From positions 1 to 63,814 of the forward strand of contig JAUNPS010000017.1 in assembly GCA_030536575.1 (NCBI GenBank): 63,814 bases of DNA, read 5' to 3'. A program made the position numbers and the translations under genes. This DNA is from Eubacteriales bacterium (lineage in GTDB: Bacteria; Bacillota; Clostridia; Lachnospirales; Lachnospiraceae). Under the pieces are notes generated by a model, which made no database searches, was not told the origin of the DNA, and was given only the letters and a program-made list of their open reading frames with translations. Every line of letters starts with the position of its first letter. Within the stretch, counting starts at the first letter, position 1. Positions 6,007-15,605 of this stretch are shown here, in pieces.

Positions 6007-7776
6007 ATGACCAAAAAAATCAACAACCTCCCCCTAAAACACAAACTCCTTGCCATCATGCTGATCGGCCTCTCCATCATGGCCGTCATGTCCTTCCTGA
6101 TCATCCAAATCCTGTCCTCCTCCTATAACCAGATGCTCTACCAGTCCATCTCCGAATCCCTGTCCTACTCCGCCAAAGAGATCACGGACTACCTGGACAA
6201 AATGGAGAACCTCACCCAGCTCTTCCTCTCCGACACCAAAGTCCAGCAGGAACTCCAAAACCTGAAAAAAGCATACGAAAACCAGGAAGGACACCTAAAC
6301 GCACTGAATAAAGTGAGCAGCTACACCGGAGACTACTACTACAACTACTCCGACGGAATCCTGAAATACATCAACCTCTACACCCCCGCCTCCGTCATAA
6401 AAACAAACCTGATCTCCGCCGACAAAGTCCCCGAAAGCATCCAACAGGAAATCCTGGCCCAGTCCGACGAAAAAGACGGCGCACCCTGCTGGGTCGACAC
6501 CTACATGGACGAATACGGCCTTTTCCTGGCCCGGAACATCCGCCAGATCGAAATGCTGAAACTGGACACCTTGGGTACCATCCTGATCAACATTGACATG
6601 AATGCCCTTGTAAAAGCCAGCACGAAATTCGAAAACCAATACGGCGAAACCGCCTATCTGATCCGCGCAAACGGTAAAACGCTGTACCACACCGAAAACC
6701 TTTCAGACGAAAACACCGCCCGGTTCAACCCGGAAACCATCGACAAATACAGCATCGAACAGGTCGGCGACCGTATGTATTTTATCTCCCACGGCATGAT
6801 CGAGGAATACGGCTGGGACTATTACTGCCTGGTTTCTTATGAAGAAATCGATGAAAAACTGACCGGTATCCGCAGCGTCTGTTTCTGGATCATTATCCTG
6901 GACTTTTTGGCGGTAATCTTTATCACCGTCCGCCTGGTCGGAAAACTGGTTTTTCATATCAGCAGCCTGAAAGACCGGATGCATCAGTTCGCCCTGGACA
7001 ACACCCAGGTTCCGGAAACCGCCTACAACTACGCTGAACGCAAGGACGAACTGGGTCTTCTGAACCAGCAGTTCGATGAAATGAGCCGCACCATCATTGC
7101 CCTGATCCAGGAAAACTATGTAAACGAACTCCTGAAAAAAGAAGCCCAGCTCCGCGCCCTGGAAAACCAGATCAACCCCCATTTCCTGTACAACACCCTG
7201 GACTCCATCAAATGGCGCGCAAAATCCGTCGGCGAAAAAGACATCACCGACATGGTTGAATCCCTAAGCGTCCTGCTGCGCGCCTCATTGCGCACGAAAG
7301 ACGAAAAAGACTACACCGTCGGCCGGGAAATGGAAATCGTATCCTCCTACATAACGATCCAAAAACTGCGCTACGAAGAACGCCTGCTTTTCGAAAACAG
7401 CATTGAAGAGAGCTGGTATCCTTACATCATTCCGAAACTGGTCATTCAGCCATTGCTCGAAAACGCGATCTTTTACGGGGTAGAACAAAACGTGGAGGAA
7501 TGCCACATCATCCTTTCCGGCGAACAGAAAGACGGCGTCCTGCATTTTTACGTCAAAAACACCGGCTCCGAGATCGAAGACGACCTCCTGGAAAAGCTGG
7601 AAACCGAAGAAATCAAGCCCCAGGGTCATGGCGTGGGGCTTCTGAACATCCATAAGCGCGTCCGCATCCAATACGGCGAAGCCTACGGACTGAAATTATA
7701 CAATGAAGGAGATTATGCCGTAGCAGAATTGCTGATTCCGGCAGAAAAAAACGATGTTGAAATTAATCATTGCTGA
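6007..7776 (+). CDS. YesM-type sensor histidine kinase
   Basis: A 589-residue membrane kinase. One helix at about 13-35, an extracellular sensor of about 255 residues, a second helix at about 293-315, then HAMP and the His_kinase domain with phospho-acceptor H392 in INPHFLYNT. A GHKL ATPase follows (LLENAIFYG N-box; GHGVGLLNIHKR). It should sense an extracellular glycan or sugar, perhaps via the binding protein encoded downstream, and phosphorylate the next gene product. The open frame runs upstream to 5953 inside the MITE; I chose ATG 6007 because AGAGGACT precedes it and the protein then begins with the usual short cytoplasmic leader. It overlaps the regulator gene by 23 bp. Confidence 0.9.
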   Translation: MTKKINNLPLKHKLLAIMLIGLSIMAVMSFLIIQILSSSYNQMLYQSISESLSYSAKEITDYLDKMENLTQLFLSDTKVQQELQNLKKAYENQEGHLNALNKVSSYTGDYYYNYSDGILKYINLYTPASVIKTNLISADKVPESIQQEILAQSDEKDGAPCWVDTYMDEYGLFLARNIRQIEMLKLDTLGTILINIDMNALVKASTKFENQYGETAYLIRANGKTLYHTENLSDENTARFNPETIDKYSIEQVGDRMYFISHGMIEEYGWDYYCLVSYEEIDEKLTGIRSVCFWIIILDFLAVIFITVRLVGKLVFHISSLKDRMHQFALDNTQVPETAYNYAERKDELGLLNQQFDEMSRTIIALIQENYVNELLKKEAQLRALENQINPHFLYNTLDSIKWRAKSVGEKDITDMVESLSVLLRASLRTKDEKDYTVGREMEIVSSYITIQKLRYEERLLFENSIEESWYPYIIPKLVIQPLLENAIFYGVEQNVEECHIILSGEQKDGVLHFYVKNTGSEIEDDLLEKLETEEIKPQGHGVGLLNIHKRVRIQYGEAYGLKLYNEGDYAVAELLIPAEKNDVEINHC

Positions 7777-9277
7777 TGATGAACGCGTGATACGCGAAAC
7801 CATTTCCACCCTGATCGACTGGAACGAGCTGGGCATCGAACTGGTCGGCCTGTGCAAAGACGGGATCGAAGCCTACAATATGATCCTGGACGAAGCCCCG
7901 GACATTGTGATGACCGATATCCGGATGCCGGGACTCTCCGGCCTGGAGCTGGCCCGGAAGATCACCCAGACAGACCAGCAGATTCAGTTTATCTTTTTAT
8001 CCGGTTACGAAGAATTTGACTATGCCAGAGAAGCGATGGAATACGGCGTGCGCCACTACCTGTTAAAGCCCTGCAGCGAAGAAAAGCTGCTGGAGAGTAT
8101 CCGGCGGGCCAGCGAAGACTGCCTGCGCGCGAAGCGCCAGATGGAAGAACGCCTCCGCCAGAGCGAAATGCTCCGGATCATCCGCCAGGACGCCATGTAC
8201 CATCTGATTCTGGACGGGATTGCGCTGGAAGATGCGGAAGACGGCGGCATTGCCCGGAGGATGCGGGAGCAGATGGAAGCCTATGGGAAGTATCAGGATT
8301 TCGACCGGAGTCCCTGTTATCTCTACTATGTATATTTCCTGGAATGGCAGTATTTAGAGGAAATTCTGGAAAATCTGGAAGCCCGCGAGCGAAAATCCGG
8401 CGAATCTTTTGCCTTTTACGGGGTTTATGTGAAAAATACGCTGCTGCTGTTCAGCTATGACGATATGGGAAAAGAGATTTTGGGACAATGTTTAGGCGGG
8501 GCGGGCGCAATGGTGGAGATTGCCAGGGAGCGGTACGAACATTTACCGGAGCTTCTGGAACACGTCCTGCGGAAAGTAAAACGCTACGACACGATCTACG
8601 CAATCCACAACTTCCGTCCCATCGCCATTTTAAACAACCAGAGCGCCATGCAGTACATGCAGAACATCTACCAGGAGCTGGAAGGCACCGAAAAAGAGCA
8701 GAAGACCAAAGCCCTGGAAGAATTGCTCGCAATGGTTCGGGAAGCGTCCAGGCTGGAATCCCTGCAGATGCTCGGCAACAGCATTTGTACGCAGTTAGCG
8801 CACATGGGTCTTCGCACGATGTCGGAAATGACCTGCTTTTTCCGGATTGCAGGTCAGGAGAAGGATATGGAAAAACTGCGGGAACAGATCATGGAAATGC
8901 TTACGCAGGCCATGACCGAGGTTTCTGAACGAAAACAGGAATGCGGAGGACTTTCCGAGCGGGTGATGGACTACGTGGAAAAACACCTCTCCGATCCGGA
9001 TCTGACGCTGAAAAAGATTGCGGAAGAATACCTGTATATGAATGTGGATTACGTAAGCAGGCAGTTCCGGAAATCCACCGGAAAGAAGTTTTCGCAGTAT
9101 CTGACTGAACAGCGCGTCCGCCGTGCCAAGGAACTTTTGGCGGAAGAAGGCGGAAATAAAATCCAGTACGTGGCCGAACGCGTGGGCTGCGGGAACAATC
9201 CCCAGTATTTCAGCCAGATTTTTAAAAAGATCGAAGGCGTGACCCCCGGAAAATGGGCTGCGCAGTTTCGCGCATAA
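7754..9277 (+). CDS. YesN-type response regulator with AraC DNA-binding domain
   Basis: A 507-residue regulator. The N-terminal receiver domain has phospho-acceptor D55 (VMTDIRMPG) and the switch Lys in YLLKPCSEE. A long middle region follows, and the C-terminal part is an AraC/XylS double helix-turn-helix (LTLKKIAEEYLYMNVDYVSR and a second HTH around IQYVAERVGCGN). It should activate the downstream binding-protein promoter when phosphorylated by the kinase that overlaps its 5' end. A near parallel lies at 25404-26915 in the second sugar locus. Confidence 0.9.
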   Translation: MLKLIIADDERVIRETISTLIDWNELGIELVGLCKDGIEAYNMILDEAPDIVMTDIRMPGLSGLELARKITQTDQQIQFIFLSGYEEFDYAREAMEYGVRHYLLKPCSEEKLLESIRRASEDCLRAKRQMEERLRQSEMLRIIRQDAMYHLILDGIALEDAEDGGIARRMREQMEAYGKYQDFDRSPCYLYYVYFLEWQYLEEILENLEARERKSGESFAFYGVYVKNTLLLFSYDDMGKEILGQCLGGAGAMVEIARERYEHLPELLEHVLRKVKRYDTIYAIHNFRPIAILNNQSAMQYMQNIYQELEGTEKEQKTKALEELLAMVREASRLESLQMLGNSICTQLAHMGLRTMSEMTCFFRIAGQEKDMEKLREQIMEMLTQAMTEVSERKQECGGLSERVMDYVEKHLSDPDLTLKKIAEEYLYMNVDYVSRQFRKSTGKKFSQYLTEQRVRRAKELLAEEGGNKIQYVAERVGCGNNPQYFSQIFKKIEGVTPGKWAAQFRA

Positions 9278-9314
9278 AGTCGTTTTTTTGAACAGGGTAG
9301 TCGGTTTTCCTGGA

Positions 9315-9343
9315 TTGGAAAATTGGGCTGCCCTGTTTATAAT
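9315..9343 (+). promoter_or_regulatory. Promoter of the first sugar ABC operon
   Basis: TTGGAA (9315-9320), 17-bp spacer, perfect TATAAT (9338-9343). The sequence GGGCTGCCC lies in the spacer. Likely the target of the YesN-type regulator encoded immediately upstream. Confidence 0.55.
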
Positions 9344-9394
9344 AAGTCCTGTAAACGAGATCCGAAAACAAAGGAAATGGAAAGGAGAATGAAA

Positions 9395-10687
9395 ATGTTT
9401 AAGAAAATTGTTGCAGGACTTTGCGCATCGGCGTTGGTAATGATGTCGGCTGTTCCGGCTTTCGCGGAGGAAGAAAAAGAGCCGATCACGATGAGCGTCT
9501 TCTGGTGGGGCAGCCAGCTTCGGAACGAGCGGACACAGCAGGTTCTGGATATGTACGCGGAAGAGCACCCGTACATCACCTTTGACGGCCAGTTCTCTGA
9601 CGATTATTGGACGAGAATGGCAACGCTCGCAGCCGGCCATACCCTTCCGGACGTTGTACAGATGGTATACGCTTATCTGGAACAGTACGCAGAGGAAAAT
9701 ACGCTGGTTGATTTAACTCCGTACATTGAAGACGGCACCATCGACGTGACGAATATCGCGGACAGCGTAATCGAAACCGGAAAAGTCGGCGACGGCATCT
9801 ATGCAATCTGCAACGGAATCAATGCATCCGCACTGTTCTACAACAAGACCCTGCTGGATGAAAACGGCATCGAGATCCACGACTACATGACCGTAGACGA
9901 ATTCAAAGAAATCTGCCGCGAAGTTTATGAAAAAACAGGCTATAAGACCAGCTTGAGCTACGGCGCTTATACCAGTGAAACTTATATGCAGTACCTGCTC
10001 CGCGCAGAGGGCAAACACCTTTACGGCGACGGCAAACTGGGTGTAGACAGTGCCGAAGACCTGCTTCCGTTCTTCCAGTTATATGAAGACGGCCTGAACG
10101 AAGGCTGGCATCTGGATCCCAGCTTATACGTAGAGAGAACCAGAGGACAGGTACAGGAAGACCCGATGATCTACGGCAGCAGCCCGGAAAACATGTCCTG
10201 GTGCGGGTTCTATGCCTCCAACCAGCTTGTGGCGATGCAGGCCGCAGCTCCGGAAGGAATGGACATTGCCCTGACCACCTTCCCCAATGACAACAACGAA
10301 GCCGCTGCATGGCTGAATCCCAGCCAGTTCTTCTGCGTCAGCGCAGACGGCGAGAACCCGGACGAAGCAGCAGCTCTGATCGACTGGCTGACCAATTCCG
10401 TTGACTGCAACAACGTGCTGCTCGGAGAAAGAGGCGTTCCGATCTCCAGCGTTGTAGCCGAAGCCATTGCCGAAAACCAGACCGCAGACGATCAGGAAGT
10501 GGTTACTTATATCAATGAAGTCGTGACGCCAAGCTGCAGCACCATTGATCCGCCAAGCCCCAGCAATGGAAGCGAAGTTGTCGCTTTACTGGATTCCCTG
10601 ACCGAGAAACTGATGTACGGCGAACTGAGCGCTCAGGAAGCGGCCGAACAGTTCTTTGAGCAGGCAAATGCGATTCTGGCAGAATAG
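9395..10687 (+). CDS. Extracellular sugar-binding protein of ABC importer (family 1)
   Basis: A 430-residue solute-binding protein. The signal peptide MFKKIVAGLCASALVMM...PAFA is followed by a two-lobed sugar-binding domain (ITMSVFWWGSQLRNERTQQV; late NPSQFFCVSADGENPDEAAALIDWLTN). The start is ATG 9395, 7 bases after AAAGGAG; ATG 9389 is too close to that site. A canonical lipobox cysteine is not seen, which is unusual because Firmicutes normally lipid-anchor these proteins. It should deliver an oligosaccharide or glucuronide to the two permeases that follow; no ATPase gene is present, so a shared MsmK-type ATPase elsewhere is presumably used. Confidence 0.85.
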   Translation: MFKKIVAGLCASALVMMSAVPAFAEEEKEPITMSVFWWGSQLRNERTQQVLDMYAEEHPYITFDGQFSDDYWTRMATLAAGHTLPDVVQMVYAYLEQYAEENTLVDLTPYIEDGTIDVTNIADSVIETGKVGDGIYAICNGINASALFYNKTLLDENGIEIHDYMTVDEFKEICREVYEKTGYKTSLSYGAYTSETYMQYLLRAEGKHLYGDGKLGVDSAEDLLPFFQLYEDGLNEGWHLDPSLYVERTRGQVQEDPMIYGSSPENMSWCGFYASNQLVAMQAAAPEGMDIALTTFPNDNNEAAAWLNPSQFFCVSADGENPDEAAALIDWLTNSVDCNNVLLGERGVPISSVVAEAIAENQTADDQEVVTYINEVVTPSCSTIDPPSPSNGSEVVALLDSLTEKLMYGELSAQEAAEQFFEQANAILAE

Positions 10688-10739
10688 ACTGACCAAGGGG
10701 TGTCACAACGTGGCATCCCTTTTCTGATAGGAGGCATCC

Positions 10740-11633
10740 ATGAAAAAACTCAAATCCATGATTTATAAAGAAAGCGTATCCGGACTCATCTTTGTGGCGC
10801 CGTTTATCATCGGCCTTGTGATGTTTCTGATCGTGCCCCTGGGAATTTCCCTGTATTATGCGTTCTGCGACTACAATATTTTATCGCCGGCCGTCTTCAC
10901 CGGGCTGGAAAATTTCAAAACCATGATAAACGACGAACTGTTCTGGAAATCGCTCCAGGTTACGTTGTTTTATACCCTTGTATCGGTGCCGTTAAAGCTG
11001 CTTTTTGCGCTGCTGGTGGCCCTGCTGTTCCAGAAAACGACGAAAGCGGCCGGGATTTACCGGGCAATTTACTACCTGCCGTCCATTATCGGCGGTTCGG
11101 TGGCGGTTTCCGTGCTCTGGAAGAGAATGTTTGCGACCGACGGAACGGTGAACCAGATCCTCCATGCCCTTGGCATCCAGACGACGATTTCCTGGCTGGG
11201 AAATACGAAAACGGCGATCTGGACGCTGATCCTGCTGACGGTGTGGCAGTTCGGTTCCTCGATGCTGATTTTCCTGTCCGCATTGAAGCAGATTCCGAGT
11301 ACCTATTATGAGGCGGCGATGGTAGACGGAGCCGGGAAGTGGAAACAATTTCTCAAGATCACATTGCCCCTGCTGACCCCGACCATTTTCTTCAACCTCG
11401 TGATGCAGATGATCAACGGGCTTCTGGCCTACACCCAGTGTTTCATTATCACGCAGGGAAAACCGCTGAATTCGACCCTGTTCTACATGGTTCACATGTA
11501 CAACCAGACCTTTGTCTACTATAAAGCCGGATATGGGGCCGCGCTTGCGTGGGTGATGATCCTCATTGTCGCGATCTTTACGTCCTTGCTGTTTGCAACC
11601 AAGAAAAAATGGGTTTATGACGGAGGCTATTAA
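10740..11633 (+). CDS. Sugar ABC transporter permease (MalF/UgpA type)
   Basis: A 297-residue protein with six predicted membrane helices and the EAA loop EAAMVDGAGKWKQFLKITLPLL that docks the ATPase. It pairs with the next permease to form the membrane channel. The start follows ATAGGAGG. The gap after the binding protein contains a weak GGGGTGTCACAACGTGGCATCCC hairpin, a common place for processing that leaves more binding protein than permease. Confidence 0.9.
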   Translation: MKKLKSMIYKESVSGLIFVAPFIIGLVMFLIVPLGISLYYAFCDYNILSPAVFTGLENFKTMINDELFWKSLQVTLFYTLVSVPLKLLFALLVALLFQKTTKAAGIYRAIYYLPSIIGGSVAVSVLWKRMFATDGTVNQILHALGIQTTISWLGNTKTAIWTLILLTVWQFGSSMLIFLSALKQIPSTYYEAAMVDGAGKWKQFLKITLPLLTPTIFFNLVMQMINGLLAYTQCFIITQGKPLNSTLFYMVHMYNQTFVYYKAGYGAALAWVMILIVAIFTSLLFATKKKWVYDGGY

Positions 11634-12479
11634 ATGAAAAGGAAAAAAAGAACGAATAAAATAATCTATTACATCCTGGTGACGGCCATCGGATTCCTGA
11701 TGATCTATCCGCTGCTGTGGATGATCATGAGTTCCTTTAAAGAGACGAACACCATTTTCCTGACGGCGGGCAGTCTGATTCCGGAAAAATTCACGCTGGA
11801 AAACTATAAAAACGGCTGGAAAGGCTTTGCGAAGATCAGCTTCGGAACCTTTTTCCAAAACTCTTTCTTTATTTCGATCACGGCGACCATCGGAACGGTG
11901 ATCTCCTCCTCCCTGGTGGCCTTCGGTCTGTCGCGCTGCCGTTTTCCGGGAAGGAAATTCCTGTTTGCAATGGTGCTGCTGACCATGATGGTTCCCGCAC
12001 AGGTCTTGATGGTTCCGCAGTATATATGGTATAGTAAACTCGGATGGGTGAATTCGTATTTTCCGCTGATCGTGCCCTATTGTTTCGCAATCCAGGGATT
12101 TTTCGTCTACATGATGTATAACTTCATCGAAGGCATCCCCAGGGAACTCGACGAAGCGGCGAAGATCGACGGCTGCTCCTATTTTGGGATTTACCGCCGC
12201 ATTACCCTTCCGCTGATGGTGCCGGCCCTTGTGACTTCCGGAATTTTCTCCTTCATCTGGAGATGGGACGATTTCATGTCGGCGCTTCTGTATATCAGCA
12301 AGGCAGCGCAGTATCCGGTCTGCCTGGCGCTGAAGCTGTTTACCGATCCGGGATCCACGTCGGATTACGGGGCAATGTTTGCGATGTCCACGCTGTCGAT
12401 CCTGCCGGTATTGGTGATTTTTATCTTTTTCCAGAAATACCTTGTGGATGGCATTGCTACCACGGGAATGAAAGGTTAG
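11634..12479 (+). CDS. Sugar ABC transporter permease (MalG/UgpE type)
   Basis: A 281-residue protein with six helices and the EAA motif ELDEAAKIDGCSYFGIYRRI. The ATG directly abuts the stop of the previous permease (TAA-ATG), with GGAGG about 8 bases upstream, so translation is probably coupled. Second half of the heterodimeric permease. Confidence 0.9.
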   Translation: MKRKKRTNKIIYYILVTAIGFLMIYPLLWMIMSSFKETNTIFLTAGSLIPEKFTLENYKNGWKGFAKISFGTFFQNSFFISITATIGTVISSSLVAFGLSRCRFPGRKFLFAMVLLTMMVPAQVLMVPQYIWYSKLGWVNSYFPLIVPYCFAIQGFFVYMMYNFIEGIPRELDEAAKIDGCSYFGIYRRITLPLMVPALVTSGIFSFIWRWDDFMSALLYISKAAQYPVCLALKLFTDPGSTSDYGAMFAMSTLSILPVLVIFIFFQKYLVDGIATTGMKG

Positions 12480-12491
12480 GAGGAGAACGCA

Positions 12492-14192
12492 ATGATTCGA
12501 CTGTTTGAAACGCATAAAATCCGGAAGACCGAGGAGCTTTCCGGGAAAATGTGGGATTTTACGCCCCTTGCGCCGGAGCAGCCCCAGGAAACGCAGAAAG
12601 TCCTGGTGCCGGGGTGCGTGGAGACGTATCCGGGATTCGGGAATTACCGCGGGTGGTGCGCTTACGAAACGGCTTTCGAAGCGGAAGGAAATGTGCGCCT
12701 GGAATTCAAGGGCGTCAGCCACTATGCGAAGGTTTATGTGGATGAGGAACTGGTGGCCGAGCACTATGGTTCTTATACGCCGTTTGATGTGGTTTGCAGG
12801 AACCTGTCTGCGGGAACCCATGCACTGAAGGTGCTGACGGACAATGATTTCCGGGACGAATATGCGCTGGATATGCCGAATGATTACATGTCCTATGGCG
12901 GGATTTCCAGAGGCGTTGCGCTGGAAAACATCGGGGAAGCTTACATAAAATATGTGCATGCGACGCCGCTTGGAGAGACGGACGGCGCGTGGCTGGCCGA
13001 TGTGGAAATCGTCTGTGAAAATGTGACGGGCAATGCATGCGAGGGCAGCATTCGCCTGAACATTGCAGATACGGTGGTCGAGACGGAAACGAAGACGCTG
13101 CTGCCGGGAGAAACCGTGTGGGAGCTGAAAGGGGTCCGCGTGCCGGGTGTGAAGGCCTGGAGTATGGAGTCGCCGGCGCTGTATCAGATGGAAGCGGTGC
13201 TGGTGCAGGATGGGAAGGAAACGGACGACTGGATTGACCGCATTGGGTTCCGGACGGTGCGTGTGGAAGGGAAGCGGGTGCTGTTAAACGGCAGGCCGAT
13301 TCGGATTAAGGGATTCTGCCGCCATGAGGATCATCCGCAGTATGGCTGTGCGCTTCCGGCGCAGGCGATTGCCTATGATTTGCAGTTGATTAAGGACATG
13401 GGCGGAAATTCTGTCCGGACGACGCATTACCCGAACGATGAATTGTTCCTGGATCTGTGTGATGAGATGGGAATTCTTGTCTGGGAGGAGAACCATGCCC
13501 GCGGGTTTGGCAGCGAGCAGATGGCAAACCCATATTTTGAGCCTCAATGTGAGCAGGTAATTCGGGAAATGATTACCTGTCATTATAATCATCCTTCGAT
13601 TTATATCTGGGGTATTTTGAATGAATGCGCCAGCGAGAGCGAAGTGGGGAGGAAATGCTATCAGGCGCAGTATGAGCTGATTCGTTCGCTGGATACGAGC
13701 CGTCCGTGCAGTTCGGCGTCCTGCAAGTTTAACAAGGATATCTGTCAGGATCTGCCGGATGTCTGCTCCTGGAATATGTATCCGTACTGGTACGAGGAGA
13801 AGACGGCCACGCAGATGGCCGGGGAAACCATGCGCTGGGCGGAGGAGCACGGCGGGAGCGGGAAACCGTTTTTGATTACGGAGATTGGCGCGGGCGGAAT
13901 TTATGCGTTCCGGGATCAGGCGCATGATGTGTGGAGCGAGGATCTGCAGGCGGAGATTCTGCGGAAGCAGTTGACGGAGGTTGCGGAGCTGGAGGACTGC
14001 ATGGGGCTGTATATCTGGCAGTTCTGTGATGTGCGGGTGAGCCGGACGTGGTGGGCGATCCGCAGGCCGAAGAGCCGGAATAATAAGGGGGTTGTGGATG
14101 AGTATCGGAGGCCGAAGATGGCGTATCATGTGGTGAAGGAGATTTTTGGGAAGCTGCCGGATTACTGGGATGGTGAGACAGCGGAAAGCTGA
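12492..14192 (+). CDS. Glycoside hydrolase family 2, probable beta-glucuronidase
   Basis: A 566-residue cytoplasmic enzyme with GH2 sugar-binding jelly roll, immunoglobulin-like and TIM-barrel domains. Predicted acid/base E378 (YIWGILNE) and nucleophile E464 (FLITEIG). Near the C-terminus SRNNKGVVDEYRRPK contains N530-x-K532, matching the NxK signature that binds the carboxylate in gut beta-glucuronidases (E. coli N566/K568). The segment between the EENHARGFG barrel strand and the catalytic loop is short, so it would be a small-loop or no-loop type. It lacks a signal peptide, so substrate must be imported, in keeping with the ABC genes just upstream. Beta-galactosidase activity is the alternative, but the NxK motif argues against it. 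Confidence 0.8.
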   Translation: MIRLFETHKIRKTEELSGKMWDFTPLAPEQPQETQKVLVPGCVETYPGFGNYRGWCAYETAFEAEGNVRLEFKGVSHYAKVYVDEELVAEHYGSYTPFDVVCRNLSAGTHALKVLTDNDFRDEYALDMPNDYMSYGGISRGVALENIGEAYIKYVHATPLGETDGAWLADVEIVCENVTGNACEGSIRLNIADTVVETETKTLLPGETVWELKGVRVPGVKAWSMESPALYQMEAVLVQDGKETDDWIDRIGFRTVRVEGKRVLLNGRPIRIKGFCRHEDHPQYGCALPAQAIAYDLQLIKDMGGNSVRTTHYPNDELFLDLCDEMGILVWEENHARGFGSEQMANPYFEPQCEQVIREMITCHYNHPSIYIWGILNECASESEVGRKCYQAQYELIRSLDTSRPCSSASCKFNKDICQDLPDVCSWNMYPYWYEEKTATQMAGETMRWAEEHGGSGKPFLITEIGAGGIYAFRDQAHDVWSEDLQAEILRKQLTEVAELEDCMGLYIWQFCDVRVSRTWWAIRRPKSRNNKGVVDEYRRPKMAYHVVKEIFGKLPDYWDGETAES

Positions 14193-14382
14193 CGCGGAGA
14201 CGGCGGTTTGCCAGGGCGGCGGGACAGAAGGAGTGGCGCAGATGGGCTTGGAAAAGTGGAAGACTGAGGGGGCGCGCCGCCGCCCCGCCCGGCGAATTTT
14301 CGGACTGTGGAAGCGCTATGCTCAGCAGATTGGCTCGTTAAAAAAATGACAGGCGGTTTGTGCGCCGCAGGAGGACAAAGAG

Positions 14383-15432
14383 ATGGAGAACGTGCGCGTT
14401 GGAGTGATCGGAATGGGCAATATGGGAAGCCAGTATGCGGGCATGCTGGAAAAAGGCGAGATTCCCGGAATGGAACTTACCGCCGTTACGCGGGTGAAAA
14501 GGGAGCCGCCAAAAGGCGTTCCGGTTTTTCATACAGCGGAGGAATTGCTGGAATATGACAATTTGGATGCGGTCATCATTGCTACCCCTCATTATCTGCA
14601 TGAAGAACAGGCCATCCGTGCCATGAAACGCGGCCTGCATGTGATGTGTGAAAAACCCGCGGGCGTGTATGCTCTGCAAGCGGAGCGGATGAATGCGGAA
14701 GCGGAAAAACAGGGCATCGTCTTTGGAATTATGTTTCAGTTCCGCGCGAATCCGTTGTACCAGAAGCTGCGGGAGTTGGTGAACAGCGGGACTTACGGCC
14801 CCCTGCGGCGGGTGAACTGGATTCTGACAAGCTGGTATCGGACAGAGGACTATTACCGGAGCGCGCCCTGGCGGGCGACCTGGAAGACGGAGGGCGGCGG
14901 GGTTCTGCTGAACCAGGCCCCCCATAACCTGGATTTGCTTCAGTGGATCTGCGGCATGCCCTGCCGGATTCAGGCCCATTGCCAGGAAGGAAGATGGCAC
15001 CACATAGAAGTCGAGGATGAAGTGACCGCTTACATGGAATTCCCGAATGGGGCCACCGGCGTTCTGGTGGCATCCACCGGGGATTATCCGGGCGTAGACC
15101 GCCTGCAGATCGATCTGGAAAAAGCCCAGATTATTTGCGAAGACGGAAAACTGTACATCCGCAGTTCAGAGGATAAGAAGACGAAACAGACGATGGAGCT
15201 TTGTCCAGAGAAATGTGAGAAGCCCTATCACCGGATGCTGGAGAATTTCCGGGATGCGATCCGGGAAGGGAAGCCGCTCATTGCGGAAGGGACGGAGGGG
15301 CTGAAGAGCCTGCGAATTTCGAACGCAATGTATTTCTCTTCGTGGAAGAACCAGATGGTAGACGTGCCGGTGGACGGCGAGGCATTCTGGAGAGAATTGC
15401 AGGGAAAGATTTCCCAGTCACAGGAGCATTAG
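14383..15432 (+). CDS. Gfo/Idh/MocA family NAD(P)-dependent oxidoreductase
   Basis: A 349-residue protein with an N-terminal Rossmann fold (VRVGVIGMGNMGSQYAG), the family EKPAG motif near residue 94, and a C-terminal alpha/beta domain (GGGVLLNQAPHNLDLL). Members oxidise or reduce sugars, inositols or sugar acids. Position after the GH2 gene suggests it acts on the released monosaccharide. GCAGGAGG precedes the ATG. The 190 bp separating it from the GH2 gene hold only a GC-rich hairpin (GGGGCG/CGCCCC). Confidence 0.85.
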   Translation: MENVRVGVIGMGNMGSQYAGMLEKGEIPGMELTAVTRVKREPPKGVPVFHTAEELLEYDNLDAVIIATPHYLHEEQAIRAMKRGLHVMCEKPAGVYALQAERMNAEAEKQGIVFGIMFQFRANPLYQKLRELVNSGTYGPLRRVNWILTSWYRTEDYYRSAPWRATWKTEGGGVLLNQAPHNLDLLQWICGMPCRIQAHCQEGRWHHIEVEDEVTAYMEFPNGATGVLVASTGDYPGVDRLQIDLEKAQIICEDGKLYIRSSEDKKTKQTMELCPEKCEKPYHRMLENFRDAIREGKPLIAEGTEGLKSLRISNAMYFSSWKNQMVDVPVDGEAFWRELQGKISQSQEH

Positions 15433-15442
15433 AGCTTGAAAG

Positions 15443-15487
15443 GGGCTGTCCCACAGCGTGGTTTTTCGCCATCTGTGGGGGCAGCCC
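15443..15487 (+). terminator. Hairpin ending the first sugar operon
   Basis: GGGCTGTCCCACAG (from 15443) pairs with CTGTGGGGGCAGCCC (to 15487), giving a 14-bp stem with one bulge. There is no U-run after it, so Rho-independent action is uncertain. It faces the convergent symporter gene. Confidence 0.5.
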
Positions 15488-15605
15488 TTGAAAGATTTCA
15501 GTGTGTAGTTTCAAAAATGTCGGTCGGGATGTGCGGAGAGAAATTGTTGTCTCATTCTGGAATAACATGAATTTGCGCGGCTCAATGGTGTGGGCCGCAC
15601 GCTGT

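Noticed and set aside
10992-12959. 655-codon minus-strand frame over the two permease genes
   Set aside because: His/Gln/Arg-rich antisense translation without motifs; both plus-strand permeases have EAA loops and RBSs.
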